Of a stretch of 64,000 bases of DNA, positions 42,197 to 54,951 are shown piece after piece. Position numbers and translations under genes: made by a program. The stretch is from Purpureocillium takamizusanense. Taxonomy: Eukaryota > Ascomycota > Sordariomycetes > Hypocreales > Ophiocordycipitaceae. Positions within the stretch are counted from its first letter, which is position 1; each line of letters starts with the position of its first letter. The DNA lies in NCBI RefSeq assembly GCF_022605165.1, contig NC_063068.1, forward strand, positions 3,410,001 to 3,474,000. The letters are read 5' to 3'. Below the pieces are notes generated by a model. It was not told the origin of the DNA and did no database searches. It saw nothing but the letters and a program-made list of their open reading frames with translations.

Positions 42197-45100
42197 CTAA
42201 GGATTCGGCGTCGTCTCACGGCTGGCACGCCCCTCCCTCTTGCTGAGGAAGCTTCTGCGCATGTGCGACTTGGGTGTGTCTGGTGCGCTCGGCTCTGCCG
42301 GTTGGAATGTGCTCTTGACGGTGACGGTACCGGGCCCCACGCTGAGCTCCTTTGGTGTTGCAGTCCCCGTCTCGTCGACGAACAGGGGGAATTCGCCCAA
42401 GTCATCATCTTTGCCGACAAAGTGGTCGCCCTTGGCCTCTATCTTGAACTGCGTGTCCGGAGTGCACTTGGCCGTAAAGGTGTCCTCAAAGGTCCATTGA
42501 CCGGTTCCAGACTTGTGGTGCTTCGTCTTGCCAATGACCTTCTCTTTTGGTGACAGCTGCGTGACCACAATGTATAAATTGGTCGATGGAGGGTAGTTCG
42601 TGGCCCCGACAATGGTAAATGAAGCCGTACCCAGTGTCGCGCCTGCTGGCGCCGTGCTGTGAATCGACGAAGCCGCAATGCTCTTTGTACGACTGTGACC
42701 AGGAGAGTCGTTTCGTGGATGTTCAATGGTGGGGATGGGAGAACCCTCGGGCAATCCCATGGACTGGCGCGCACCGCCGACGGGGCCCAAGTCGTGGCCA
42801 TTGCTTGTAGTGGGAGGCGACTCGACCACATCAGGCAACGCCCCATTGGCGTCGTCCGCGTCCTTCTTCTTCCCAAAGACTCCACGTTTCAAGAAAGACG
42901 CACCCCTGCCGACGCCGTGGCCAACGACTCCCGCAACGGCCGCGCCGCCCTTGATGGGAGCTCCGGCAACGCCCGTAACGATTCTGCCGGGCGCGGCGAA
43001 GGTGCCCGAGAAGGTCGACGTGCCCTGCATGGTACGCGTAACGTAGTCTGGCCGGAACACCATCCGAAGTCGCAATGTGCCCGACTTGCCGTCTAGGATG
43101 AAGCGAGACTCGGACGCCTTGAACGGGTCGAGAGACTCTAGATTGATCGTGGCAACACCCAAAAGATCGGGCTTATCCGCGAAGTCGTAGTCATAAACGG
43201 TGACGACAAAATTGGCCGCCGTCCGTGATGGGACGTTGACCTCGAAGAACTCGTTCCACGCCGGGGTGAGCGTCTTCTTCTGCACCTTTGTTTTGTACAC
43301 CTCGTGGCCGTTGAGCTCAAACTTGCAGTACGGGTCGCTCTTTCCGTTTCTGTCTGCTGCCGGCAGGTCCTGGGCATCCAGGACATCGACACGGAGTTTT
43401 CCCATGTTGTTGATGCTTTCGCTTGGATCCAACTGCATCTTGATGGGGATATACTTGAGGCTGACCTTGACCCAGCCGTCTCTGCCGTCGTCGGTTTTCA
43501 GCTTGAGCTTCGTGGGATTGTTCTGTTCAGCACTGGTTAGTTCTGCTACTCCGTCATTTGCCGGATTCGAAGTCACGCCTACCAAGCATTGCTTGAGTGT
43601 CTCAAGGGTGTTTCCAGCCAGCTGGGCAAGGACATGGTCGTCGTCGTCACCCTTCTTCCTCGCCTTGAGTGTCAAACGAGACACGTCCAACTCGCGAACA
43701 ACACAATCGCCAATCTCATCGAACTTGTGGGCTCTGTTGGCCGTAGTCGACGAAACGTACGAGGCATAGGCCATGTCATCCACAAATACCTCGAGGCGGC
43801 TGTGGCCCTCGGGCATTTCGGCCTCGAGCAGCCGGAAAATGAGCAGGCCGCTCTCATGCTTGAGAAGCTCCTCGGGGCTGAGGCGGATCTTCGGAGGTCC
43901 TTGGTTTTCAACGGAAGGCCGGCCAGAGGTCGATGTTGACGTACGTGCTTCCCCATTGCCGTTCTTGTCGAGGCTGACCCGGAACTTCCCTGCGGTGGGA
44001 GACCGATCGAGCGAGGCCCGCTGCTGATCAGTGCTCGGCTTTCCCTCATTCGCCTTGTCCTCCAAGGCCTTCTTTTCGACTTCCTTTTCCTCCTCCTCTT
44101 CCTCCTCTGGGTCTGCAATGTTCAAGCACGGATAGAAAGCAACAGTGTAGGTCAGCGTTCCCTTGGCGATGCCCTTTCCGTGCAATCGGAGTCCCTCTTC
44201 GCGGACATGCTTCTTGTCGTTGACAAGATACTCGCCGTTCTCATCCTGGCTGACGTAGTCGCCCGCAAAGGTCTCAATCAAGCCAAGACTGCGATCCTTG
44301 CCCATCTTCTCGGCATCCATGACTTCCAGGGCGAGCCTGTCACGGGGGGAGTGGATCGGCACGTAGAGGACTTCGTCCCATTCGGGGTTGAGGTCGTTGC
44401 GGAAGGTGACAGTGCGGGCCTTATCGATGCCAGAGAGAAGCACGCGTACGTAGGGATCCGACTTGCCGAAGGACTCGAAGTTTCGCAGATCAGTCGCCTT
44501 CTTGAAGTGGAACCGCATGACGCCGATGGGAGTCACGTAACCGCCGGTGCCCGCGACGCCAGTGATGGCAACGGGCCTCCACTGCGCCATCATCTTGACA
44601 CGGCCCGTGTGCGCTCCAGATAGCTGGTACCACTCTTTTCCCTGTGCCATGCAGTCGAGAATCTCGTCGAGCTTGATTTGGTATTTGCCGAGTGTCTGAT
44701 CCCCCGTGAGGTCTCGATCGTCCTTGATCGTAACCCCCAGCTTGGCCTTCTTGCGATCAGTGATTAAAATTTCCTTGGATCCATTGTCCCAGATGGGGTT
44801 ATTCGTGCGCTTGAGTCGCTTGGTCTCATGGACAGTCTTGCCATTGAGGAACAAGGCCGCGTATGGGTTGAGCAATCCAACCAGACTCTTGGTGCCGTCC
44901 AGATCTTTAGCCTGCTCTACGGTAAAGCGCAGAATGCCCTGGTTTGATTCTGGTGGCGGCTCCAACTTGCCTTCCTCATTTTTGACGGATTCAAGAACAG
45001 GAAAGAATCGTAGGTCACAAGAGACGACGCCGCGCGCCTTGCCGTCTCCGATGACCTCGATGCGCTCATTCTCGTGCACGTTGAGCTCCTCCAAGTCTTC

Positions 45101-46830
45101 CAGGCGGAAAGTCGCGACGCCCAGCTCTTTGGATTTTCTGAAGTCGTTCTTGTCGAACACCTGGATATCCAGCGTGTCGTTGAAAGATGTGACGATGAGA
45201 TAATGCGTCTCGTTCCACCTGGGGTTCGGGTTATCCTCGACGGTCTTTGTCCGGGCGAGTTCCTGGCGGCGGCTGAAGCTGATGCTTGCGTAAGGGTCGA
45301 CGGTGCCAGCAAAGTTGTCCGTGTTCTTGAGCCCCTGGGCTCCATGAAGAGTCAGGGCGAGGACGCCAACGGCCTGGTCGACCGGGGTTCCCGCGAGCAT
45401 CTTGGCGACCTCGATGGGAAAGACGTTGGGCGCATACATCATTGGCGACAGATTTCCGTGGATCTGTTCAAGAATGAACTTTTCGAGGCCAGGGATGAAG
45501 TTGATGTCGAAGCCGAAGCTCTCTCCGCCGAGGGGCTTACAGACGTAATCAATCTCAGGCCGCTCGAGGAAGCACATTTCGACCCTGTCCACGTGAGGAA
45601 ACGGAATCTGGAGCTTGATCTTGAGGCGCATGATGCCAGAAAACGCCATGTCCTCGACAATGACATCGAGGCCTTTGCTGATCATAGCTTTTCCAATGCG
45701 AATCTCGAGAACAACCTTGGGGTTGATCTTGCTCTTGAGCTGGCGCGCGGTCATGTCGGCCGTGTCGTTGGGCGTGAAGCTAAACTTCCAATCCATCATG
45801 ACAATGTCGTCTTCGGTGCGTGGGTATGTCTTGACATGCTCCATTCGTGGCGGCTTGGAGCCGAGGGTAAACGTCTTCAGCTTGAGGCTGTCGAGGAAGG
45901 CGGGCGTCGCGGAGCTGAGGACCTGGTCGACCGAGTTGATGATGGTCTGGGCCAGGACAGGCTGGTAGATGGGCCAGAACTTGACCATGAATGAGTTGAT
46001 CCATTCAAGGGACTCGTTGTCGTTTTCGAGCTTCTTGAGGGCCAATTCGCGCGAAATGTCGTCGCGAAAGTTGCGTCGCACACGTCGCAGAGATGTCCTG
46101 TAGTAGGTCGCACAGATGGCCATGATGATGGTGACCCAGCCCAGCCCGCCGCCCAAGACGGCAACAAGCCACGACGAAATGCAGGCGAAAATGACAAGAC
46201 CCGTGTTGTGGTACCAGTCTAGCAGACAGTTAGATCTCGAGCGCTTACTGCCTTGCTTGGTCCAACGACTCACCTCCAAAGAACTTATCTGGAAGCTTCC
46301 CCTCCACCCACGTGGCATGATCGAGCAAGCTCTCACCCTCTTTCGCACTGTCACTTGGCCACCCGAGCTTTGGGGCCCAGCCCGTCCGCGAGAACGGGAC
46401 TTCTTGGGCGTCGGGGTCTTCGCCACCGGTCAACTTTCTTCCTTGCGCGTCTGTTGCTACGTCAAGGACGCCGGCCTTGCTGGGTTCGGGGAGATCTTCG
46501 TCCGGACCGTTGCCATCGTCCTGGTCGGTGATGATGGCGGCGCCTTTGGGGCGCCTGCTCTGCTGCAGCTCTTTTGGAATGGCCTGGGGGGCGCATCAGC
46601 AAGCGCTGTGGCGGGTCTCGCGGCGCAGAGGATACACTCACGTCTCGAGCTTGAGCTCGCTTCTCCTCGGGGGAAGCATCCGGGTCGAAGGTGAAGGCGG
46701 GGATGCCTGCATTGGAAGACTGCTCGACAATTTCCTTTTGAGCGTCTGCGGACGAGACTTGGGATTCAGGGTTCTGGGCAGCCTCAATGGCGCCGTCAAC
46801 CTTGATCTCGCGCGCCTCCTTGGCAGACAT
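42197..46830 (-). CDS. Tricalbin-like ER-plasma membrane tether (SMP plus multiple C2 domains)
   Basis: Three exons (46642-46830, 46274-46583, 42197-46218) join in frame to 1506 residues. After an acidic N-terminal region comes a hydrophobic hairpin (about 170-204) that anchors the protein in the ER. The SMP lipid-transfer domain spans about 236-440 (begins NESLEWINSFMVKFWPIYQP). C2 domains follow: the first begins near 450 (GVLALTLHGAQGL), then blocks starting GILRFTVEQAKDL, GVMRFHFKKATDL, a divergent one at SGLLIFRLLEAEMP, GKLRVDVLDAQDLPAADRNGKSDPY with a good set of calcium-binding Asp, and a C-terminal GTASFTIVGA block. Yeast Tcb1-3 are about 1180-1545 residues with 4-5 C2 domains. The role is membrane contact, lipid transfer and calcium-dependent binding to plasma membrane. 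Confidence 0.92.
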
Positions 46831-48561
46831 GGCGCCTGCGAGAGCAATGTGCCAGGACGAGCTTGGAGTGAGGTTGTAGCCAGCTGCAGAGTCAGTCGGG
46901 GTGGTTGGCAATTGCGCGCGCAAGCGCACGCAGTCGTTGGGAGCTCGGTTGTAGCTACTTGGTAGCAGCGGGCAGGGAGTCGGGTAGTAGCGGCGATGAC
47001 GCGCAGTCGGTCGGCGGCGCTCGAGCGGCTTTCGAGGTTCGAGATGGCCGCGCCGGCGGCGATCGTTGCGGTTGCAGCCGTTGCGGTTGCGTTTGATGGG
47101 TGATGCACGATTCCGAGGCCAGCAAGGTCGCACCCGAGCGGTGCAGCAGCAGCCACGAGCAAATATAACGGATACTGCGCGTCCAAAGGATGCAAAGCGT
47201 AATGAAAGCGGCGGGCAGGCCAAGCTCGGGGCGTACGAAACGGACCTAGGCAGCGATCCAAGACAGCTGTGGCTGGGCCTGGCCACTAATAGCTACTAAG
47301 TTAGGAGCCTAGCTCGACGGCCGCAGGCAGGAGTAGCGTGTGAATTGTGGACTGTGGAGTGAGGTGGGATGGTGGCCACGCCGAGGATGGAGACGAGGCG
47401 CTCGCGGTGGCCGGCGCAGGCTCGAGCTGTTCGGAGCAGAGAGAAGGGAAGTATGGGCTGCGGCAGATTGAGAACGATGGGGGGGGGAGTGAGCATGCGC
47501 TTTGCGCTGGGAAGGGGGACAGCCATAGAATATGGGGGGAGGGTGGTGCCGGCGTTTGACGAGGAAGGCAGCCTCCAGCAGATTGATGCAGAAGCGACAG
47601 TGGAAGGATGCTGCTGCTCCTGCTGTGCTGTGGAGATCGAGAGGGGGGGGGGATGGTCCGAGATTGTGGTGGTGGAGGTGGAGGTGGTGGTGGTTCCAGC
47701 CACAGGCACCTCTGCAGAGCAACCTTGAAGTGACCAAGGCGTGTGTGCCATGCCGTGCAGCGCAGCAGTGGTGGAGGATTAGGACAGACGCAAGAAGCGC
47801 TGCTTGCAGCTGAGACGGGGACAGCGCAGCTGCTGGAGGTGCCGGCTCGGGTTTCCCGTCTCTGCGCAGGCACACACCTACGTTGGAGCACAGTCCAGCA
47901 GAATTAGTACATCACTGGTATGGTATACCTTTTATTACAAGCGAGCTTGGCGAAGCTGCTGCCCGTAGCTTTCCCCGCGTCCTTCCATCGTACCAAGGAG
48001 AGGCACTGATGAGAGGTATCATGACCCCCTTCTTCGCTCTCTCGTTTGTTCCTCCAGGCCCCATGGAAGAACCCCTCCAGCAACGTGTGTGCTTGCGCCA
48101 CGCTCTCGGGAAGCCGCCGTGGGTGCAAATCAGCGCACATCGCTTCCGAAGGGCCTTTCAATCGCCCATCACCGCCACCACCATCATCGGTGGTGCTTCG
48201 TACAACCTCCACCTACTACTAATAAGGTACCTAGCAGCTCCGAGAGCTACGGTACAGCTGAATGCCCTGCCCTGCTGAACGACGACGTAATGCTGGGCCC
48301 GGCGGGGCTTCGCCTAATTGGCTGGGCCTGCCGCTCGTGTGGCCCCAGGCGGGGACCCAGGCGGGCCTCCCAGCCGCCGCCGCGAGGGCCGCCCAGCGCG
48401 CGCGACGCTGTGGTGAGTGAGCGGGAGGCCCCCCCCCCCACGCCCACCGCCGTGGTCGGTCGGTGGATGGACAGATGTCCACTTCAGGTGGCCGGTCGGT
48501 CGGCCTGTCAGCAAGCAAGGCAGGGGCAAGGTAACTTGGGCAAGGCATTTATTTCCCTTGC

Positions 48562-48595
<34 letters not shown>

Positions 48596-50252
48596 GTTGA
48601 GTCGCGAGCCCGTTTGCTCGGCCTGACGATATCCGCGCGGAAACTTTCAAGTTTTTTTTCGTCACTGCATCTCACCTACCAGGTCTGCCAACACAGCCCC
48701 CCCCCTGTCGGGTCGCGGCAGCGCCAGCGGTGGATTGGGTCCCCCCCCGCTCCGTTCAGGTCGGCTGGCGAGATCGCCTGCAGGCAGGGAGGGTCCCGGC
48801 GGGCGAGTTCCATGATGAGGGCTCGACTTTTCCGGCTTTGGCATGAAGTTGCCAACCAACCGGCCAACCAGCCCCCTGGGGGCCCCCCCTGCAAGCGTCG
48901 CTTTGGGCCTTCCCAACTCGCGTGGACGCCAACCGACCATGCCAGCCCAGCTGGAGCTCTGGAAAGGCGACGCTCCGTTTGACACCTCGGATGGACCGTT
49001 GATGGCATCATGGGCATCGCTTGCCCCTCGTTGGGAGCGGGCTTTGTGCGACATTCATCGGGTGTGGTCCTGGTACTGATGCGGTGCGACAGGCATCTGA
49101 TCCCGGGCAGCCTCGTCGTTGTCGAGCCCCGGCGGCCAGACACCCCCAATCAATCAGAGACCCGAAGCGCAGAGATCGCGGGGCGACCAGATATGTGCCG
49201 TCGCTGGCATTGTACCAAGATGCCAAGTTATTAGTGATACAATCCACACATTTTCGCTTAAACTGAGTCAACCGTCCCAGGACTCGATGATAAGCCAGCC
49301 TTGTTCCCTCCCGGATGCGACGAGCTCAGCTCAGTGAGCTGTTGTGATAACGAGCAAGCGCGTATACTGCACGGAAAAGGACGATAGTAGAGGGCCCGAA
49401 GCAGTCAGTAACCTGAAGTAACCTGGGTGCTCCCTCCTCGTACTGCAAATGCGCTCGTGGAAATCACCTGTGGTCGAGCAAATTCAAATTGGCCACCGTT
49501 GTGTCCGAAAAACCATTTGGTCGCTTGCCTTGCCTTGGGAGCCGCTCCGGCACAGGCATTCTTTCGTCACAAAAGGACAGCGACTTGCTGCAGATCCTCA
49601 TGTCCAGCTTTCCTCTCGGCGCCTCCAACCGCCTCGGCACGGTTCGCGTTTTCTCGTGCAAGGAGCTCCCCCCCCCCTCTTCCCCGCCGCGCCCTCCATC
49701 TGGTGGTCCCCGCCCGCGCAAACGATTGCCGGAATCAAGCCCCCCCCGCCCCCCTTCCGTTGTCCGACGCCACCATGCCGGCCTTCGTCGTGTGCGGCTT
49801 GCCACGAGATGCGGGACGGTCAACTGGTGCGTGGCCGTCGAGATCATCATCGATCGCCGGCCCAACGTCGCAGGATGCCCGTAGCGCACAAGGCCGCACA
49901 GCTCGACACGTCACGTCTACAAAGACTGTCGGATTTGGTCATGGCTTTCCCTAAGCCTCCTTTGCTTTCTTTGCCTTCGCCTTGCCTAATGCAAAGTGAA
50001 TGACTGACTCGGTGGTATCAAACATGACTTGCCCCCTCCACGGCCGACAACACTGCCCTCAAAACGCCCGACTTGCAGCCTTGCAGCCTACATAATAACA
50101 AGACCTCATGAATGCCATGGAAGCCATGAGAGGAGACGTGGAAATGCACAATACGACACGGCTTGCTCTGAATGCAAATAGAAGCAAAGAACACAAAAGG
50201 CCGACCAACTCCAGACATGTAATGAAGGACAAAGGGCCGCGGGCCCAAGACG
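46831..50252. other. 3.4 kb intergenic region
   Basis: Lies upstream of the tricalbin gene and downstream of the FYVE-RING gene. It includes a CAG run (48,565-48,593) and C-runs (48,431, 48,700 and 49,669). Overlapping frames at 47,296-47,891 (-) and 48,089-48,982 (+) are low-complexity and lack domains. No gene is supported. Confidence 0.5.
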
Positions 50253-52188
50253 CTAAAATCCGAAGCCGTCATGCTGGTGGACGGGACACCGCCCCGGGTG
50301 GTTCACAAACCACGCCGATATGCATGCCCGGTGGAAACGGCAGAGACACTCGAGGCGCGCCATTGCCACGCCCACCGTAAATTCTTCCAAGCAAATTGTG
50401 CACTCGGCGTCGTCGATGCAGTCCTTCTCCGTCGCCGCGTACGAGTACATGCCGGTCCGCCGTGGCGCCGCTAGGGGGGCCTCTCCGTCGTCCCCATCTC
50501 GGGGCATCGGGCTGCCGTAGGTGCTGTGCGCTTGGATGCACATGGTGATGTGAGATTCTCGCAGCTCGTCGAAGTCAGGCAGCTCCCGGGATGGCAGCTC
50601 GCGGTGACAGATGGGACACTCGTCTTCCTCCGCGATCTGAGGAGGCGGAGGCAGCGCCCGTTGACGGGATGAAGACGGGCCTTCACCAAACGAGCTATGG
50701 CGATGGCGTCGCGAGCCAGACGGTGTACTGGATGGGCCAACGGCGAGCAGGCGGTCAAGCGGAGTTGGGTAGATGACAGTCGTGCGATGATGGCCGGATG
50801 AACCAGAGCTGCCTCCATGAGGCCCACGGACCTGTCAGGCGATTAGAAAAAGCCGCCAACGACTACACATCCATCGTTGCGCTCTTACCATTGTAATGCT
50901 CCTCGTGCGTGGCGAGTAATACTGGTGAACATCGCCAGGGCGGCCAGTGGCAAGGACCGTTCCGTATCTGTGGCTCGCGGGCGGGCCAGCATACGTACCG
51001 CCCATGGTGCTCCGAGAACGCTGGTGTGAAGAGCGCGGCGACGCGCCAGCCGACGATGTCGGGCTCTGTGGCGGCGCCGTGTTTGGGTCTGGTACGCAAG
51101 GATTGCACAACCTGACCCGTTCTCCGCCCGCGGGACCGTTTACGTCAAAGTACCCAGCGCCGAGGCCATCAAGAAGCAGGCTGGGGGGCATGGCCATGTC
51201 CGACCCCGGTGGGCGAACGATATACTGATGAGGGATGATGATGCGATGCGGCGAGCACGAGTTGCACACCACCCGTCCGCATTTTCTGCAATCCTTGTCA
51301 ACAGAGCTGTGTCACGACTGGGATTACTCGAGATATTGTGTGGACGAACCGGCAGTGATGCTTGCGCACGAAGAAGCTAAATTGAGCATGGCAAATGGGA
51401 CAATACGTGACCTCTGCATCAGGCTGCCACCTAGGGAGCACAAACTCTGGTGACTCTTGTCCGTCGTTGCGCGTTCGATGCCGGCGAGGAATGGGTGCAT
51501 CCGGCGACTGGTCACGCGAGGCCCGCGACCCGCTCCCTCGTCTCCGCGTGTCGGGGTCTTCCTCGAAGCCATAGGAACCCGCTCTACCCTCGGTCTGCCA
51601 AACTTCCCTATAGCCGCTGGTTGAGCGCTGGACATGATTTGGCGAGGGCGGAGTTGTACGATATTGCTGGGCGTTCAGGGCGTTGTTTGTCGTACTGACC
51701 ATAGAAGAGGATCGAATGGGCAGCGAGTACGTGTTTGCTTGGCTGCCAGTCGCATGACCTGACTCCTGGGCAACCGGTACACCCGAAGTCGACCCTGAAA
51801 ACCTGCTAGGGTCCTGGTCGTCATGGGTTGTTGACCTTGGCTCGTTCCCGTGTGCCGTGGGAACATCGACAGCGTTCCCGTAGCTGATCGCAGGTTGGGT
51901 GTCCCGACGCTCTTGCACCGTGGAAGGGCCGCCCTCTGCCGTCTCATCATCATTGACATCGTCGTCCGTTGACGTTTCTCTCGCGATATGATGGCCCGGG
52001 CAATCGAAGTAGCGGGAGCATTCCCCCTCGTGAAACTCGGTCGTTTGCCAGGGGCAACTCGTCGAGGCCGTCAACTGATCGCTGCTCTCCATCGGACCTG
52101 CATCCACAGATGAATTGTGACCGTCCTGATCAGAACTCTCCAACTCCAAGAGGGAGGCAGGCCCGACATGGGCGGACGAGCTCGCCAT
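50253..52188 (-). CDS. FYVE and RING zinc-finger E3 ubiquitin ligase (Pib1-like)
   Basis: Three exons (51350-52188, 50889-51285, 50253-50831) join in frame to 604 residues. The start is the ATG of MASSSAHVG; the frame is open upstream but without an ATG. Residues 1 to about 250 are Ser/Thr-rich and disordered. A FYVE finger follows, with WQPD, CPIC and RKHHCRKCGRVVCNSC (formed across intron 1) and RVRLCNPC, meeting the WxxD, R(R/K)HHCR and RVC rules for binding PI3P on endosomes or vacuole. A second small zinc site reads DECPICHRELP...LRESHITMCIQAH (C-x2-C...H-x3-C), like a UBZ-type finger. The C-terminal RING reads CTICLEEF...CLCRFHRACISAWF...CPVHQ. The first intron donor is GTTCGT. Expected role: ubiquitylation on endosomal or vacuolar membranes. 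Confidence 0.85.
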
Positions 52189-53125
52189 GTCAAAACATGG
52201 GACGTGACTCGTGCAGTCGTACGTTGCTCCGACCCGAAACAAGCAGGTGGCGGTGCTGCTCTTGTGTTCGAAAGTCGATGTCGGTGTGTTGGGACGAGGA
52301 AAAAATCGTCCGTGTGCCCGTCGCCTCGAACTTTATGTCGCTTTAAACGCCTTGGTGCGCCTCGCCTCTGGCAAAACTCGGGTCAGCCGCTGCCTGGGCT
52401 AATCCGCCAAGGCGTGTGTTGTCGCCATGAGCGAGCCAGAGCAACGATCGTCGTAGCGATACTTACAGCACCAAGTCATCCCGAAATCTGCTGTTGCCAG
52501 AAGTTGGTTCACCAGCAGAGACTGCAAAATAATCGCAGTCGTTCAGGGGCCTGGGGAAGACAGGTAGTCAGTCGTCAGGGACTTGCGATGGACCCCTTGC
52601 GTCAGGCATGACAGCCAGCGTGCTTATCAGGAGATGGGCCAGCTTATCGACCTGGAGGTGGCGTTTGGCGATCCAGGCGGTGACGGCAGGCCCCCCAGCG
52701 CGCCAGAGCTACCGAGGCTTACCTAATATTTCGCGCCCTGTCACCTGCCATCCCGGCAGGTCAGGCGGGCATGGCGGGGTCATCATTGCGGCAAGCACAC
52801 CTGCTAGCGCACTGATCTCCATTCTTCTCAGGCACCTAAAATCGACAGTACACATCTACTATACCTAGATACGTATTTGTATCCAAGGCAGGAAGGGACG
52901 GGACGGACGATGCCCGTTTCCTCAAAGGTGGCATTTAGGCCCTCCAGCAGCCTGCGGGGTTTCATTTAGTTCCTCAAGGGCCTACGGAACACACTCCTTG
53001 TCATGACGACTCACATGCTCGTTCGCGTCATGGGCGACCCCGTCACCGACATCCGGAGCTAAGGGATGCAAGCCTGGCTTCGGACTGTATTACGCCAACA
53101 GCACATCTACACGACGAGAGGCATG
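52189..53125. other. Intergenic region
   Basis: About 940 bases between the FYVE-RING start and the MFS transporter stop. Open frames here are short. No gene, RNA or repeat family is supported. Confidence 0.5.
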
Positions 53126-54951
53126 CTACTCTCCGACTTCTCGGTCGTCGCTCCAGTGGACGAGGACCATAACCGGCCACTTCCACGTACTGTGTCTGAT
53201 CCTCTTGCCCCAAATGTACAGCGGCACCCACAACACGAGCACGCCAGCAGAGATGCCCGCCATGGCGCCGTAGGCGTTCTGGTAGCCGCTCCTTTCGATC
53301 CAGGGGTTCGTCTCGAAAGACAGGAGGAATCCGAACAGCGCTTCAGTGGAACAGGTCAGCCTTTACTCGGAACGGAAGAATAGACGCCCTCAAGCGGGTT
53401 CGTACATTTGAAACCCATGACGGCGAGAGTGACCTCGCCAGCAACAGGACGATAGGCATCGATGACGTAGACGAGGCAGATATTTGTCGCCTGTGTGATG
53501 GAAAAGTTCACTGGCAACGGTAGACGATTAGCAAAATCAGCCGTGGCCCAGTAGAAAGGGGGAAATCCAACTCACAAAGACCAAGACCGATGGTGGGACA
53601 GATCCAGTGTAGTTGATGCTGAACCCCGACACCGAACAATACCAATGCCAAAGGGGCCGTGATGCAAGACAAGCATATCGCAGGAAGGCGCATCTCTGGC
53701 TCGCGGACACCCCCGTTGCGTTTGGTCAGGCAGTCCGCCACTCTATCCCCCAGGATACCGCCGGCGGGAACGCCGAGCAGTGAGCCGATGACTGCCGACA
53801 AGAAACACAGCCCAACTTGATATGGCTGGAAGTGGTAAGCCTGCTCAAACGCGGGATCCACGTTGGATGTCACCGCCACGAGGAAGCCGATCGTGACAGC
53901 CTGAACGAGCGCAGCCCAGAGCACCGACGGAAGAATGATGAGGCCAAACGGCCGGATCATCATCTTGAAGATGTTTTCGTCGGTCAGCGTTCTTCGGAAC
54001 AGCCGGAGAGACCGGAAGTAGCTGTCACGCTCAAGACCCGGAGTTCTCGACGTTTCGAAGCAGGCTTTGGCTGAGCTTGTGCCTGCCAGCTTGTCCGTTG
54101 AGGTCGGGACATCGCAGTCGTTGCCACTGTCCCGAGGGTAAGCCGTCTCAGGCAGAGTAATAATGGCCAGAAGCAGGACCAAGCCGACCAGGGCGGAGCC
54201 GACCTCGTATATGGTGCGCCAGGGGTGGTTTATCGTGATGAGCCCCGAGATGATTATTCCTGCTGCAACGCCGATTGATAGAAAGCAAGTATACGCCGAC
54301 ATGATGCTGCCCCTTTCGTGCAGGAAGAAGATGTCGGCAATTGAAACGGGGGCAATGGTCTCGGCCGCCCCGGCGCCAAACCCCATGAGTATGCGCCCAG
54401 CTAGAAATCCGCCATACGACTTGTCGAATATGAGCCAGACGGAGGTGGCAAAGTATACAAGATAGCTGAGTATGTAGACTGGCCTGCGCCCCCATTTATT
54501 GGCCATGGGCACCCAGACGAGGTTTCCCGTACCCTGCAGCAGAGATGTTGTCGTGAAGAAGTAGGCAACTCTGGGTATCGCATATGACACGAGGGTGTTG
54601 TCCGCCATGGATCCGGGGAAGAAGTCTGCAGCTGTCTGGACAATGGCAATGCTTGGACCAGCGGCTAGAAAGTTGCACATGGCCATGGTCGTGCAAAGGA
54701 CGATGGCGATGTAGTATTTTTGCCATATCGGCCTGTCTTGTTAGACTCAAGGCTCCCCCAGCGAGGGCCAAAGACATCACTTACCAGTTCAGGGGATCAT
54801 TAGGGTCAGATGTCGGTCGAGGAACAAGTATGACAGCCTTGCTGTCATGGTGCATCAACCGTACATTGCCCAGCGTTCGTTTTCGTCTCTCTTCATCGCC
54901 AGGGCTCTCGACACTGGGGTCCAAACTTGCTGCGACATCTTCCTTGGCCAT
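53126..54951 (-). CDS. MFS multidrug/efflux transporter (DHA1 type)
   Basis: Four exons (54785-54951, 53576-54732, 53406-53510, 53126-53340) join in frame at GT-AG introns to 547 residues. The cytosolic N-terminus ends DPNDPLNWPIWQKYYIA, the usual DP-x-NP/DPLNW entry of fungal DHA1 drug:H+ antiporters. About 12 membrane helices follow. The loop after helix 2 reads NKWGRRPVYILSY (motif A), and ADIFFLHERGSIMSAYT and GPLI-like HPWRTIYEVG blocks are conserved. A central cytosolic loop of about 65 residues separates the two halves. It could export a toxin, drug or metabolite; no biosynthetic genes are adjacent, so the substrate is open. Confidence 0.87.

Noticed and set aside
48089..48982. 297-codon plus-strand frame
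   Set aside because: Crosses CAG and C runs, no domain; repeat-driven openness.
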